From Turnera subulata (lineage: Eukaryota; Streptophyta; Magnoliopsida; Malpighiales; Passifloraceae), in assembly GCA_028386065.3 (NCBI GenBank), contig JAKUCV010001844.1:264014-328013 (forward strand): DNA of 64,000 nt, given 5' to 3'. The position numbers and the translations under genes were made by a program. Below, in pieces: positions 1-10,361 of this stretch. The notes under the pieces are model-generated. The model ran no database searches. It was not told where the DNA came from and saw only the letters and a program-made list of their open reading frames with translations. Positions within the stretch are counted from its first letter, which is position 1. Each line of letters starts with the position of its first letter.

Positions 1-954
1 AATTTCAACTAGGATTAGGCCAGGAGGAACGCCCATGATAGCTCTGACCACGACCCCAGTTTTTGTTACCACGCCCCCGATTTCCACGTCCTCTTCCGCC
101 GTGTCCCTGTGGTAGAGGTGGCGCTCGCTGCACCATGTTAACAGTTGGGGCAGGTGTCGCGAGCAGCGCAGTAAAGGACGAAGGAGGAGCAGGATTGGAA
201 GTTGCGTCAAGATTGAGAGCTTTAACAGGATCCTCATAGATAAATTCGTGATTCATCAAGAAACTTTGCAGCTCAGAAAAGATCACCGGTTCACGGCGAG
301 TTTGTAAAGAGACAGTAAGAGGCTTAAACTCAGGTTTCAAACCACGAAAGACATAAACATTGAAATCCTCAATAGTAATGGCTTACCAGATGTTGCCATC
401 TCATCGGAAAGCCGCTTAGCACGTTGCAGAAAACGGAGTACAGGTTCCTCCGGTTGTTGCTCCAAACGCTGGAGTGCCATATGGATGGCCATGAAGCGAG
501 TGCTATTGGTAGAAGCAAGGGTCTCCTCCAACGCCAGCCAAGCCTCACGAGAGGTTTTCTTGTTCACGACAATAGAGAACACACCAAAGGTCATGGATGA
601 CAGAATGGCACTCAGAATCATGTTGTCCTGCTGGATCCACCTTTCGTAGTCAGGATTTGGCTCCTGCACTCCTTCAGTGGTTTCGGAAGGGATCATTTCT
701 GGTGGACAAGGAATAGACCCTTTAATGTAGCCCATCACACCCTGTCCAACCAAAAATGGCTCCGTTTGCGCACGCCAAAAAACATAGTTGGTTTCTGATA
801 GTTTTATAGAGATGTGGTGATGAACCTGAGAGAGTGGATGGGAGGCCGGATCTAGATTCTTAATTCTAGAACCAGAAGCACCAGCAGAGGTTGCTTCCAA
901 CTTGCTCGAATCTGAAATTTTGGAACTTTCTGCACTCTTTGGATCGGCTGCCAC
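1..954 (-). pseudogene. Copia gag (5' part), frameshifted, runs off left edge
   Basis: Two overlapping minus-strand frames (337-954 and 5-340) together read as the capsid-type gag of a Ty1/Copia retrotransposon. Seen: an N-terminal segment with a NYVFWRAQTEPFL-type motif near residue 55, then an alpha-helical region (EAWLALEETLAS, RFMAIHMALQRLEQ), then a Gly/Arg-rich tail (GHGGRGRGNRGRG) as found before the zinc knuckle. The frame breaks by one base near 370-380, so the copy is inactive. Gag would form the virus-like particle in the cytoplasm. Zinc knuckle, protease, integrase and RT would lie left of position 1. The start at 954 is supported by the primer site and LTR immediately upstream. 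Family assignment is confident; the Copia lineage is not resolved. Confidence 0.85.
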
Positions 955-965
955 TAGGGCTAAAT

Positions 966-978
966 GGCTCCGCTACCA
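966..978 (-). other. Primer binding site of the left-edge Copia element
   Basis: On the minus strand this reads TGGTAGCGGAGCC, just after the LTR and just before gag. It resembles the plant initiator-Met tRNA primer site but has G for T and G for A at two positions, a variant shared with other families in this window. Confidence 0.75.
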
Positions 979-980
979 TA

Positions 981-1182
981 TAGAAACTCACACAAGTATG
1001 CAGAAAGAGGTACCTACAACGTAGCCTCTGCAGGTGTATTAATACTGATAGTAGTTGAGTTACAATTAGAGTACAACTCTTGTGTGATAAGTTACAGCCT
1101 GTACACGATAGCCTACACTAGGTTTATGATTTTCAGATACAGCTATTATCCTAACAACCTGCTAAGGACTACATCTCTAACA
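981..1182 (-). repeat. 5' LTR (about 200 bp) of the left-edge Copia element
   Basis: On the minus strand the segment starts TGTTAGAGATGTAG at 1182 and ends a few bases before the primer site. The short length suits small-LTR Copia lineages. The partner LTR is outside the window, so the exact 3' end (979-983) is inferred from the primer site. No long ORF is real here. Confidence 0.65.
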
Positions 1183-2369
1183 AGGTAGAATTAAAAAGTT
1201 AAAAAAAAATACAAACAAGCAAACTCAAGCTACATGTCATTCCAAACTTGTTACATAGACTTATTTTCTTAAAAAATTAAGATCTACCTTTTTCTAGAAA
1301 AGAATTAAGATTTACCTTAATAATATAGTGTTATATATAAACTATTTAAAAAGTTCATAACATAAGAAAAATTTAAGATAACATATTAATCTTTATAAAG
1401 AAAAGGTATCATATTAATTGGTAAATTACTGTGAATAAACTCATCCATATGGATAAGGTTCAGGTGATAAAGAAAGGAGGCGAAGGTTTAACAGTTTAGT
1501 AAGAATTTCATATTTTCATATTTTCAAATTTTAGAAATGCAAAAAGAAAAAAATGATACACTATTTTATAATTTAAGCTTTTTTTAATATCAAATTGTAA
1601 CTTAGTCTTAATTGGCCCACACAACTAGCCCCACACAACCAGCCCACACAACCAGGTGTTACAAATTCATTTGTCCACTTCGTCAAGATAATATTACCCG
1701 AGATTTTGTCTAGGGTATCATATTTTTCTAATTCTATAAAGTCAAACATGTCTGCCGGGTTGTCAGACACTACCAATTTCCAGCCATCCACTTACCATCA
1801 TTATACCATCCAAATAGAAAACCATTACTTTTCCATCATATCTCCCCATCCAACACTAAGGGCCCTTCATAACAGGAAGGAAATTGCGATTGCATCTTTG
1901 AATTTTGAATATATAATACCGAGAAACTTAGAAAAATGAATACATGGGACCCGCAAATAGTGCCCGTAGAATGGAAGGTTTCCATCTATTTTCCATCTCC
2001 GTTTTCCATTAGGACGGTGAAAGCTTCCATCCCTTTTCCATCCAACGTTTCCATCCACTTTCCATCCAATGTAAAATTTCCATGAAGGTTTTTTCCACTT
2101 ACCTCCTTAGGCAGAAATTTGTGATTTCCATCCACTTTCCATCCGATATGGAAATTTGGCTGGAAATTGGTGGTGAGAAGCATCAACATGTGCACTATAA
2201 ACGAAAGTTTTCAGAATGCCTTTGATGGGCAGTCCTAACCCGTATATATGTTAAATGATAAACGTCATACACTAATAACATATACAATGAAGTGTTATAA
2301 TGTAAGTGTAATATAATCTAAATTAACTACTCTAAGTTATCTTGATCTCCAATCTTATCATTTCCACTC
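1183..2369. other. Non-coding AT-rich spacer with TTTCCATC-rich repeat cluster
   Basis: No supported gene. About 1200-1600 is AT-rich. Between about 1780 and 2165 the heptamer-like unit TTTCCATC or CCATCCA recurs roughly a dozen times, with larger near-direct repeats (TTTCCATCCACTTTCCATCC at about 2048 and again near 2129). Short ORFs here are by-products of the repeat. Confidence 0.6.
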
Positions 2370-2757
2370 AATTCGACGGTGGCTAAAGTAGCCGAACACA
2401 AATTAATGCGCAAAGATTGAAAAGTTGTCACTCCCAAGGATTTCGTAAAAATGTCAACAAGCTGCTGATCAGCATCAATATGTGTCACACTAATTTGTCC
2501 CTACTGAATTCTTTGTTGCACAAAATCAACATCAATCGCCAAGAGTTTTGCTCAATGCTATTGCATTGCTAGATTATTTGCTAAGTGTGTGACAGACATA
2601 TTGTCACAATGAAGCATGATTGGCAATTGAGAAGGAAAACCCAATTCCATCAATAGTGGCCGTAACCAACAATTCTTAGTGACAGGCACAGTGCTATTTG
2701 CCACTACATACATCACCCTGAAAATTTCAGGCTGATGTGGCATCCTAATTGACATCT
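2370..2757 (-). pseudogene. Copia RNase H remnant
   Basis: Minus-strand translation gives the end of a Ty1/Copia polyprotein: KNCWLRPLLMELGF, then LHCDNMSVTHLANN, the conserved helix and C-(D/E)-N motif of the RNase H domain that degrades the RNA of RNA-DNA hybrids during reverse transcription. Towards lower coordinates, broken frames keep traces of the terminal domain segment that normally precedes the Copia stop. There is no LTR or target duplication next to it, and it lies outside the left-edge element (whose LTR ends at 1182), so it is a separate old fragment. It is interrupted by frameshifts and cannot be functional. Confidence 0.8.
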
Positions 2758-3053
2758 TAATTAACATTTTAATAATAGTTGACTATATATATGTTCTTTC
2801 TTAATTCTTTTTCCATATTTTATTTTATCCCTTACTCTTCCCTTGCGTGGCGTCCTTGAAGGTTTTCCAGGAATTATTTAATCCAAACTGGTATTCATCA
2901 CATGGAAGAGGAACACATTTGGAAAAAAAAAAGCTGAAAATTTATGTATTTCACATCAGCTACTCATAGAACCCGACTGGAAAGAAGTACATGGCCATAA
3001 TAAGCAATTAAAAGACTCCATGCTTAGTATTATTGGTGGTTGGTGTCTGATAT
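2758..3053. other. Non-coding spacer
   Basis: AT-rich sequence between the Copia fragment and the Ty3 LTR. I see no gene or recognisable element. Confidence 0.5.
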
Positions 3054-4104
3054 TGTAACAGCCCGAGTAAAAATTTGTATTTTTACCGGGATTGTAAAAG
3101 TCTTTATACAGTTATTTAAGGTTGAATTTAATCTTGGGTAATTAATTCAAGGTAAATCGAGCTTTGGATTCCGAAACCGAGCCTTGTCCCACGCTCAGGA
3201 TTTTTCTTCGGAGGGTATTTTTTGGGTCCAGGAATCTTCAAAAAAGTATGTTTTATCCTCGAGAGAATGGACCAGAAATAAAGGTAAGAGGGTACATCGA
3301 TATTTTCTGGTCCTGGCGAAACACGATATATCTGCATTATTGAGGTTTGCAGCCGTCTTTTCCCTGTGAATCCCGTGATATCGCTTTTCCTGTAAGCCCG
3401 TGATTTCTTGTTTCCTTTTCCTGCCTATCAACCTGTCTCTTTCTTGCTCCTGCAAAACCATAGCCAGCCTTTTCTCTTCATTTCCAGTAAACATAAACCC
3501 AGTCTCCAACCTCTGCAGAAACAACGAGTGAAAAGAAAAAGGAGAGAAAACAGAAAAGAGAAGAAAAAAAAAGAAGAAAATAATAATAAAACTCATCCTT
3601 TTTCTCCTTCCCCTCGCTAGACCACCACAGCCCAACCACCGAGACCACAGCTGTCGCCACCCTTCCCTTCCTCTCCTCCCTCTCGTCGTGCCACCTGACG
3701 AAGCTGTCGCCGCCGCTTTCAGACCACCGCCGCAGCAAGAGGACCGACGACCCCGCTTTCTCCCTCGCTGCCGCCCGACGACGCCGCAGCCACCAGCACA
3801 CCCGATGTTGCACCACTCTTCTACTGCCTTCCTCGTACCGCCGTCGCTCGTCCCGTGTCGTCGCTGCCTCGCCATTCTTCTCCGCCTGCAAAGACCCAAG
3901 GTGAGCCATCCACGGGTTGAAGATAACCCGGACGTGAGCTCGACCCATGTCATACAGCCGGGTCGTGGCTCTGGGTCGGGTTGACCCGGACGCGCGCCTG
4001 GGCTGTGTGGTTGATGGGCTGGAGACCAGCGAGCCTGGATCCTGGTCTCATGACATGGGCTGTGGAGCTAGGCTTGATGTTGGTCTGGGTCTATGTCTTG
4101 GAAC

Positions 4105-4153
<49 letters not shown>

Positions 4154-5597
4154 GGGGAAATAAGAAATAAAATTTGGAAAAAATATATATATGGGTTAAT
4201 TAATTTTTGGAAAATGAAGTTTTATTTAATATATAGTAATTATATTTTGGAAAAAGTATAACTAATGGAAATAATTTTTGGAAAGGGTATTATCAAAGTA
4301 ATAAATACCGGAATAATAACCGGGGTATAAGTAAAGTATAATATTTTCGGCACATGGATATAAATGGTAAACGATGATGATAAAGGATATAATCCAAGAC
4401 CTTGAACCGAGTCGGGATAGTAATTAATTTACGGCATAGTATTAGAAAATCATTGCATCTCAAATATGTGCATCGTATGTGGGCATTCATTATTTGCTAT
4501 ATAGGAGTTGATACCGAGCAGTTCCCCGAGGAACCGGCCTTGGATCCTGTTGAGGAGTTTCAGAAGTGAGAATTGGCTAAGGTGAGGATGGATAACCTTA
4601 GATATGTACCTATATTACTCTGTTAGATGAGCTTTGTTGTTTGATTGAACCATTGAGTTGTGTTATATCTTTTGTGGTTAAATATTGACACGGAATTACT
4701 ATTGATATGAATATGAGTTTTGGATGTTAACAGAAGAATAGTCCGTTAACTGTTGTTAAGAGGAATAATCTGAGAATTTGTGATGAAGATTAAGTGTCAT
4801 CTGATAAGTAGTGGTACGACTGGAGGTTAGAGACTATTTTGTGGTGGTCATGATCTGGTTATTTGTGATGGGCATGTTGATGCCGGTGTGATATTGGGGT
4901 GTTTACCCCTGGTTTTGGTTTTGGGATGTTGATCCCGGGTTTGGTTTAGGTATGGCACCTGGAATAGGTTGATAACATGGTACGACCCTAGCTTATCTAT
5001 GACAGGGCCCGGAAGATAAAATTGGTAATTTTATTAATTTCTTTTGGCCTTGGCTCTGTCAAGATATGGTTGATCCTTTGTGTTACCACATGCCTGCTTT
5101 TGCATCCTTGAGTATATAGTGCCAGCATATTTCTGTTTATCCATGATTGTGCTTAAAAGTACCGGTGAGCGTTTTGGACTCACCCCTCACCTGCGGGGTT
5201 TCATCCCGTAGGGAGAATTTGCTCGTAGTACAGGTAGAATGTACGACTGGCTGCTGCATTCAGTCCACCAGACCCTGGATCCATACTCCCGCTGCATCTG
5301 CACAGAGTCTTCCGCTGCTGTTCTAATGCTTTTGTTGCTGTACCATATTTCCGCCGCTGCTCTTTCTTGTTCATATGTCTTTGAGGCTGCTTGTCACTCT
5401 GCCTCTATTGCTTGCTCCTTTCTCTGCTGTTTGGATTGGGAGTTGTGTGTTATGATAATGGTCCCCGAGTACGGTGACGATTGATGTATTTGGATTTCAG
5501 ATATGTATTTTGGGTTTGATGTACCGTTTGCCCTATCAATAAGAATAGTTTCGGCATGTGTTTACTGTGTATGGTAAATACGGGTCGAGGCGTTTCA
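3054..5597 (+). repeat. 5' LTR of the outer Ty3 element (2.5 kb)
   Basis: Starts TGTAACAGCCCG and ends GGCGTTTCA. It contains a purine-rich then pyrimidine-rich tract (about 3520-3610), a (TA)n run (4107-4147), three short hairpins (4871-4884, 4896-4909, 4923-4936), conserved splice-like signals (GT at 3901, AG at 4503-4504, GT at 4582, AG at 5210-5211) and the family motif GCCCGGAAGATAAAATTGG near 5006. ORFs through it are not supported as genes. Confidence 0.9.
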
Positions 5598-5599
5598 TT

Positions 5600-5616
5600 T
5601 TGGTAGCGAAGCGGGC
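5600..5616 (+). other. Primer binding site of the outer Ty3 element
   Basis: TTGGTAGCGAAGCGGGC follows the LTR end directly. It has one more change than the inner element's TGGTAGCGGAGC, consistent with age. Confidence 0.75.
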
Positions 5617-5617
5617 A

Positions 5618-5622
5618 GTAGG
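5618..5622 (+). repeat. Target-site duplication GTAGG (left copy)
   Basis: GTAGG here and at 14444-14448 exactly flank the inner Ty3 element, the 5-bp duplication expected for Ty3 integrase. Confidence 0.92.
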
Positions 5623-8226
5623 TGTAACAGCCTAGGTAAAAATTTGCACCTGGACTGTTTAAGTAATTTTACAGTAATTTACCATTGATTTTAATCTTAG
5701 GTAATTAATTCGTGGCAAATGAGCATCGGATTCCGAAACCGAGCCTTGTCCCACGTTCGGGATTTTTCTGCGGATTTTACGGACCAAAGTTGGAATTTTT
5801 CGGGTCCAGGAATCTTCAAAAAAGTCGGGTTTATCCTCGACCAGAATTAAAGGTAAGGAGGTATAATGGATATTTTCTGGTCCAGACAGCGCATAGTGCA
5901 TCTGCATAGTAAAGATGCTTTTTCCTGTGAAGTCTGTGATCATTTTTTCCTGTGAGCATGTGAAGCTTTGTCTCCTCCTGTGATGCTCGTGATATACCTT
6001 GTTAAAACCTGCCTCTTCCTCTCCCTGCAAAGCACCATCACCTTCTTCTTCTCCCTGCCATTCCTTGCCCAGCTTCTTCAAAAAAAAAACACAAAAAAAC
6101 AACACACACCCGAGACCACCACCCAATTCTTCCCCTTTCCTTTTCTTTTCTTCTTTTCCTTTTTTCTTCTCCTTCCCCGTGTTCACCGAGCCGCCGCCCG
6201 AAGACCACCTCCACCACCCGACACCACACAAGCAGACACCACCACCCGCCGCTTTCCTCTCTTCCTCCCCCTCTGCCCGTCGCTTCGCCCCGCCTGCAAG
6301 CCGTCGCCCTTGCCACCTTGTCTCATACCACAGCCGCCGCCTGCGACCATCTCCTCCCTGAGCTCGTCAGCCGGCCTCGCCTGTGTCGCCCTCTCTTCGT
6401 CTCCACGCCGCAGCCGCCTGCTCGTCGCGCCGTGCCCGCCTCACCCGCCATCCATGCCGCCCGCGCAGGTAACCTCACGAAGAAGATGATATTGTGCATG
6501 CATGGTTGTTTCTTCTTCCTACGTGGGTTGAGTATTATATGCATGGGCTTTCTTTTTTTTGCTGCATGCATGGGTTTTTACGTGGGTCATATTGCATGGG
6601 CTGTGATGTTTTGTGCTTGGGCTAGTGATGGGCTAAGAGTTTTGGTTATGGGCCTAGGTTAATGGATTGGTTGGTTTAGTTTTATGGGATGGGTTAATAG
6701 TTGGGCTTGGGCTTTGTAGGTTTGAGCTGGATTGATATGAGCTGAAGGGTTTTGGGGTTGGGCTTGGGCCAGGCAGCACTATTCACGGCCCAGTCCATTT
6801 AAAAAATTATAATTCTGGAAAAAAGGAAATTAATTTGGTAAATATAAATTTTGGAAAAACATCTTATTCTCTAAGGTTATAATTTATGAAAAGTAAAGAT
6901 ATATTTATGGAAATAATTTTGGAAGGTTTTTAACCAAAGAATTAATACCGGAATAATATCGGGAAAAGTATTTTGACACCTAGAGATAAATGGTGAATGA
7001 TGATGATAACGGGGTAACCGAGATCGAGCCGGATTAACGTTTTATTTACAGTACTGCATATCATATGCATATCAAGTTTATTTGCTTCTTATGTGTACAT
7101 GCTCTTATTTGCTATATAGGAATTGATATTGAACAGTTGCTTGAGGAACTTGCTGTGGAACCCGAAGGAGATTTTCATATTTGATAAACGGCTAAGGTGA
7201 GGATGGATAGCCTTTGATATGTGCCTGTAATATTTTGTGTGCTTTGTTATTTGATTGAACTGCTGAGATATTCACTGTTGGATATTTGACTGCTGTGATT
7301 ATTGCTATTGTGATTGTTGGACTGTGATATTGATTTTGTGGATATTGTGTTGAGATTGTTGTTGGACTATTGACCATGGATAATTGATAATGGATATTGG
7401 AAATGGAAATTGGATAATTGGAAGTTGTGTTGACGACTTTAATGTCACTTGGAAAGTAGTGGTACGACTCTATAGGTAAAGACTGCTTTGTGGTGGCCAT
7501 GACCTAGGTTACTTATGGTAAGCATGTCTATGCTTGGGATGTCTATCCCTTTGATTTATTTGGGATGTCTATCCCTAGGTTACTATTTGGGATGTCGATC
7601 CCTGGGTTCTCTTGGTTTGGTCTGGCACCTGGAATATGTTAATATCCAGGTCTGATCCCTAGCTTGTCCAGTGACGGGGCCCGGAAGATAAAATTGGTAA
7701 TAATAAGATGTTCTTTTGGTCTTGGCTCAGTCTTGTTTGAGATGTGCTATTGCTTGCTTGTGTTTTCTTTACTGTATTATGGTTGCCTGCATATCTCTGT
7801 TTATCCATGGTCGGTGAGCACTTCGGACTCACCCCTCGCCTGCGGCATTTCATCTCGTAGGTTAAGTTGTTTCGTAGTTCAGGTACGACGTTCGATGGCT
7901 GCTGCTTTCTTCTCCACCTGACTCCGGATCCATACCTCCGCTGCATGTGCATATAAGTCTTTCGCTGCTGTATTATATATGTTGTTGTGTTGCTGCTTTC
8001 CTGTGATGCTTATATTGCTGTTTATACTATCTGCTGCTGCTGTTGAGCTTTGAGTGTGGATTGAATAATGGTCTCCGAGAGCGGGTGACGGATGATGTCT
8101 TAGAACTTCTGCTGTATTTGGAATTACTATGTAGTATTTTGTCTGCGATGTACTGTCTGTTCTATCAATAAGAATAGTTTTGACACGTGTTTACTGTGTT
8201 CGGTAAATACGGGTTGGGGCGCTTCA
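5623..8226 (+). repeat. 5' LTR of inner Ty3 element (2.6 kb)
   Basis: TGTAACAGCC to GCGCTTCA. It closely matches 11819-14443 along its length. It carries the conserved splice-like signals (GT 6469, AG 7118-7119, GT 7197), a hairpin array (7520-7602) and the motif pair CCTGCGG...CCCGTAGG-like near 7850. The ORFs at 5968-6662 are proline/serine-rich by-products of a C/T-rich tract and are not counted as genes. Confidence 0.92.
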
Positions 8227-8228
8227 TT

Positions 8229-8243
8229 TTGGTAGCGGAGCGG
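8229..8243 (+). other. Primer binding site of the inner Ty3 element
   Basis: TTGGTAGCGGAGCGG lies two bases after the LTR end. The core TGGTAGCGGAGC recurs at the primer sites of two Copia elements and the Cassandra-like TRIM in this window. Confidence 0.8.
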
Positions 8244-8305
8244 GCAGTAGGTCCTTGGGTGTTGCTGTGATTATTTGTGCATAGTCTGTCATGAGTTAGT
8301 ATAAT

Positions 8306-8767
8306 ATGCATGCATATACATTCTCATATAGGGTAAGACGAATGGATCCGGTTGGAGGGAATCAGCATGCTGGCGGTCACCTAGATATCGATGTCATAGC
8401 TGGTACTTTTACAGTGTTTGGTAGTACTGCATATACTTTGATTGATCCTGGTGCTACGCATTCATTTGTCGCGCAATGTTTTGCAATACAACATAACTGT
8501 ACGGAAGAAAGTTTAACTTGTCTGATGAGGGTTAGGTTACCTGCGGGCCTAGTGGTCAGGTTAACCCATGTGTACAGAGATGTTTCTCTTTCGTACGATA
8601 ACGAGGTTTTTCTTGCACGGTTAGTTGTGATGAACATGGGAGGTTTCGATATAATCCTAGGGATGGATTGGTTGTCGAGGTACAGTGCTATGGTAAACTG
8701 TCGAACCAAGGAAGTGTTGTTGACTTCCGATGGTGGGCGACAGGTTTTATTGACAGGTATTGGGTGA
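8306..8767 (+). CDS. Ty3 aspartic protease region (gag deleted)
   Basis: A 153-residue frame carrying a retropepsin-like domain: YTLIDPGATHSFV holds a D-x-G-A motif (usually D-S-G-A; here Pro replaces Ser), followed by the FDIILGMDWLSRY motif that ends the fold. Retropepsin would cut the Gag-Pol polyprotein in the particle. The first residues (MDPVGGNQHAGG) match the start of gag in the outer element at 14540, then jump straight to the protease, so about 1.1 kb of gag has been deleted in frame. The frame ends at a TGA at 8765, before the RT frame, where an intact element would read on. The start is nominal because the domain belongs to a polyprotein. Confidence 0.8.
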   Translation: MHAYTFSYRVRRMDPVGGNQHAGGHLDIDVIAGTFTVFGSTAYTLIDPGATHSFVAQCFAIQHNCTEESLTCLMRVRLPAGLVVRLTHVYRDVSLSYDNEVFLARLVVMNMGGFDIILGMDWLSRYSAMVNCRTKEVLLTSDGGRQVLLTGIG

Positions 8768-8809
8768 GCTGCTACTACATGTAGTATCTCTGCTAATCAG
8801 GATTACGGA

Positions 8810-9568
8810 ATGAAGCCACACGGTCCAGATGCCTTGTTGACTCATGTCAGGGGCGAAGAAGTTAAGACTCCGGTTTTGGGGGACATCATAGTTGTCAGAG
8901 AGTTTCCAGATGTGTTTCCAGAGGATCTACCAGGATTGCCACCTGACAGAGAAGTTGAGTATACAATCGACTTGATGCCGGGAGTGACACCTATTTCGAT
9001 GGCACCGTACCGGATGGCACCGACAGAACTCCAGGAGTTGAAGAAACAGTTAGATGAGCTGCTTGAGAAGGGATTCATCAGACCCAGTACATCACCTTGG
9101 GGATCACCAGTTCTGTTTGTGAAAAAGAAAGATGGCAGTTTGCGTATGTGTGTGGACTACCGACAGTTGAATAAAGTGACAGTGAAGAACAAGTATCCGC
9201 TCCCCAGGATTGATGATCTTTTTGACCAGTTACAAGGAGCTACTGTGTTTTCCAAGATTGATCTTCGGTCTGGATATCACCAGGTCAAGATTGCAGAGAA
9301 GGACATACCGAAGACAGCCTTCCGCACTCGGTATGGTCACTTTGAGTTCACAGTGGTTCCTTTCAGTTTGACTAATGCACGTGCAGTTTTCATGTGCTTG
9401 ATGCACTTGGTCCTGAACGAGTTCTTGGACAAGTTCGAGGTAGTTTTCATCGACGACATTTTGATATACTCCAAGAACAGGGAAGAACATGAAGAGCACC
9501 TGAGGGTAGTACTACAGAGGTTGCGAGAGAAACAGTTGTATGCCAAGTCCAGTAAGTGCGAGTTCTAG
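8810..9568 (+). pseudogene. Ty3 reverse transcriptase, 5' part
   Basis: A 252-residue frame with the Ty3 RT core: [14 protein letters not shown] linker, [18 protein letters not shown], then [21 protein letters not shown], motif [14 protein letters not shown] with its catalytic Asp, and motif [12 protein letters not shown] with the Asp pair. It would copy element RNA to DNA in the particle. Odd: motif B reads [11 protein letters not shown] where the family has Gly and Pro. The frame is cut by TAG at 9566-9568 where a Trp codon is expected (the outer element has TGG), consistent with a G-to-A change. The downstream connection domain follows in the same frame. Confidence 0.88.
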
Positions 9569-10315
9569 CTTGAAGAAGTAGCATTTCTTGGACATGTTGT
9601 ACCCGAGGATGGGATTAAAGTTGACCCTGCCAAAGTAAAAGCTGTTCTGGAGTGGGAGTCACCCAAGACGGTACCAGAAGTCAAAAGTTTTCTTGGTCTT
9701 GCAGGATATTACCGGAGATTCATCGAAGGTTTTTCTTTGATAGCCAATCCTATGACCAAGCTGTTAAAGAAAGATCAAGCCTTTGTTTGAAGTGAAGCCT
9801 GTCAGAAGAGTTTTGATGAACTGAAGAAGAAGTTGACATCTGCGCCAGTTTTGACGGTACCTAAGCCAAGAGTGGAGTATGTGCTGTTTTACGATGCTTC
9901 AGGTCTTGGTTGGGGAGCAGTTTTGATGCAAGAAGGCCGAGTGATTGCCTATGCTTCGAGACAGTTGAGACCGCATGAGAAGAATTACCCGACACATGAT
10001 CTAGAGATGGCTGCAGTGATCCTTGCTTTGAAGATTTGGCGACATTATCTGTTCGGAGAGAGATGCCGGATTTTCACAAATCGTAAGAGTCTCAAGTACA
10101 TCATGACTCAGAAGAAGCTTAACCTACGACAAAGACGTTGGGTTGAGTTGTTGAACTATTATGATTGTACTATTGAGTACCATCCTGGAAAAGCTAATGT
10201 TGTAGTCGATGCTTTGAGCCGGAGACAACTAGAAGATGCTTTCACAACCTACCCGATATCCTCTCTTATCGAGTTAAGGAAGATGGGAGTTGATTTGTCA
10301 GTTGATGAGACATGA
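9569..10315 (+). pseudogene. Ty3 RT connection and RNase H
   Basis: After the stop the same frame runs through the RT thumb ([16 protein letters not shown]), meets a TGA near 9788 where the outer element has a Trp codon, and continues from 9833 as RNase [19 protein letters not shown] with the first catalytic Asp, [20 protein letters not shown] with a catalytic Glu, [10 protein letters not shown] (the family normally has Asp at the position now Asn) and the closing [13 protein letters not shown]. RNase H removes template RNA. The Asp-to-Asn change and stops make this copy inactive. Confidence 0.87.
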
Positions 10316-10361
10316 GCTTTGTTGACTCATATTGAAGTCAAGTCTAACCTGAGAGGCTGGA

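Noticed and set aside
5968..6662. Proline-rich plus-strand ORFs in the chromovirus LTR
   Set aside because: Open in several frames because of C/T-rich composition; homologous LTR 11819-14443 has different frames open. The splice-like pattern is reported separately.
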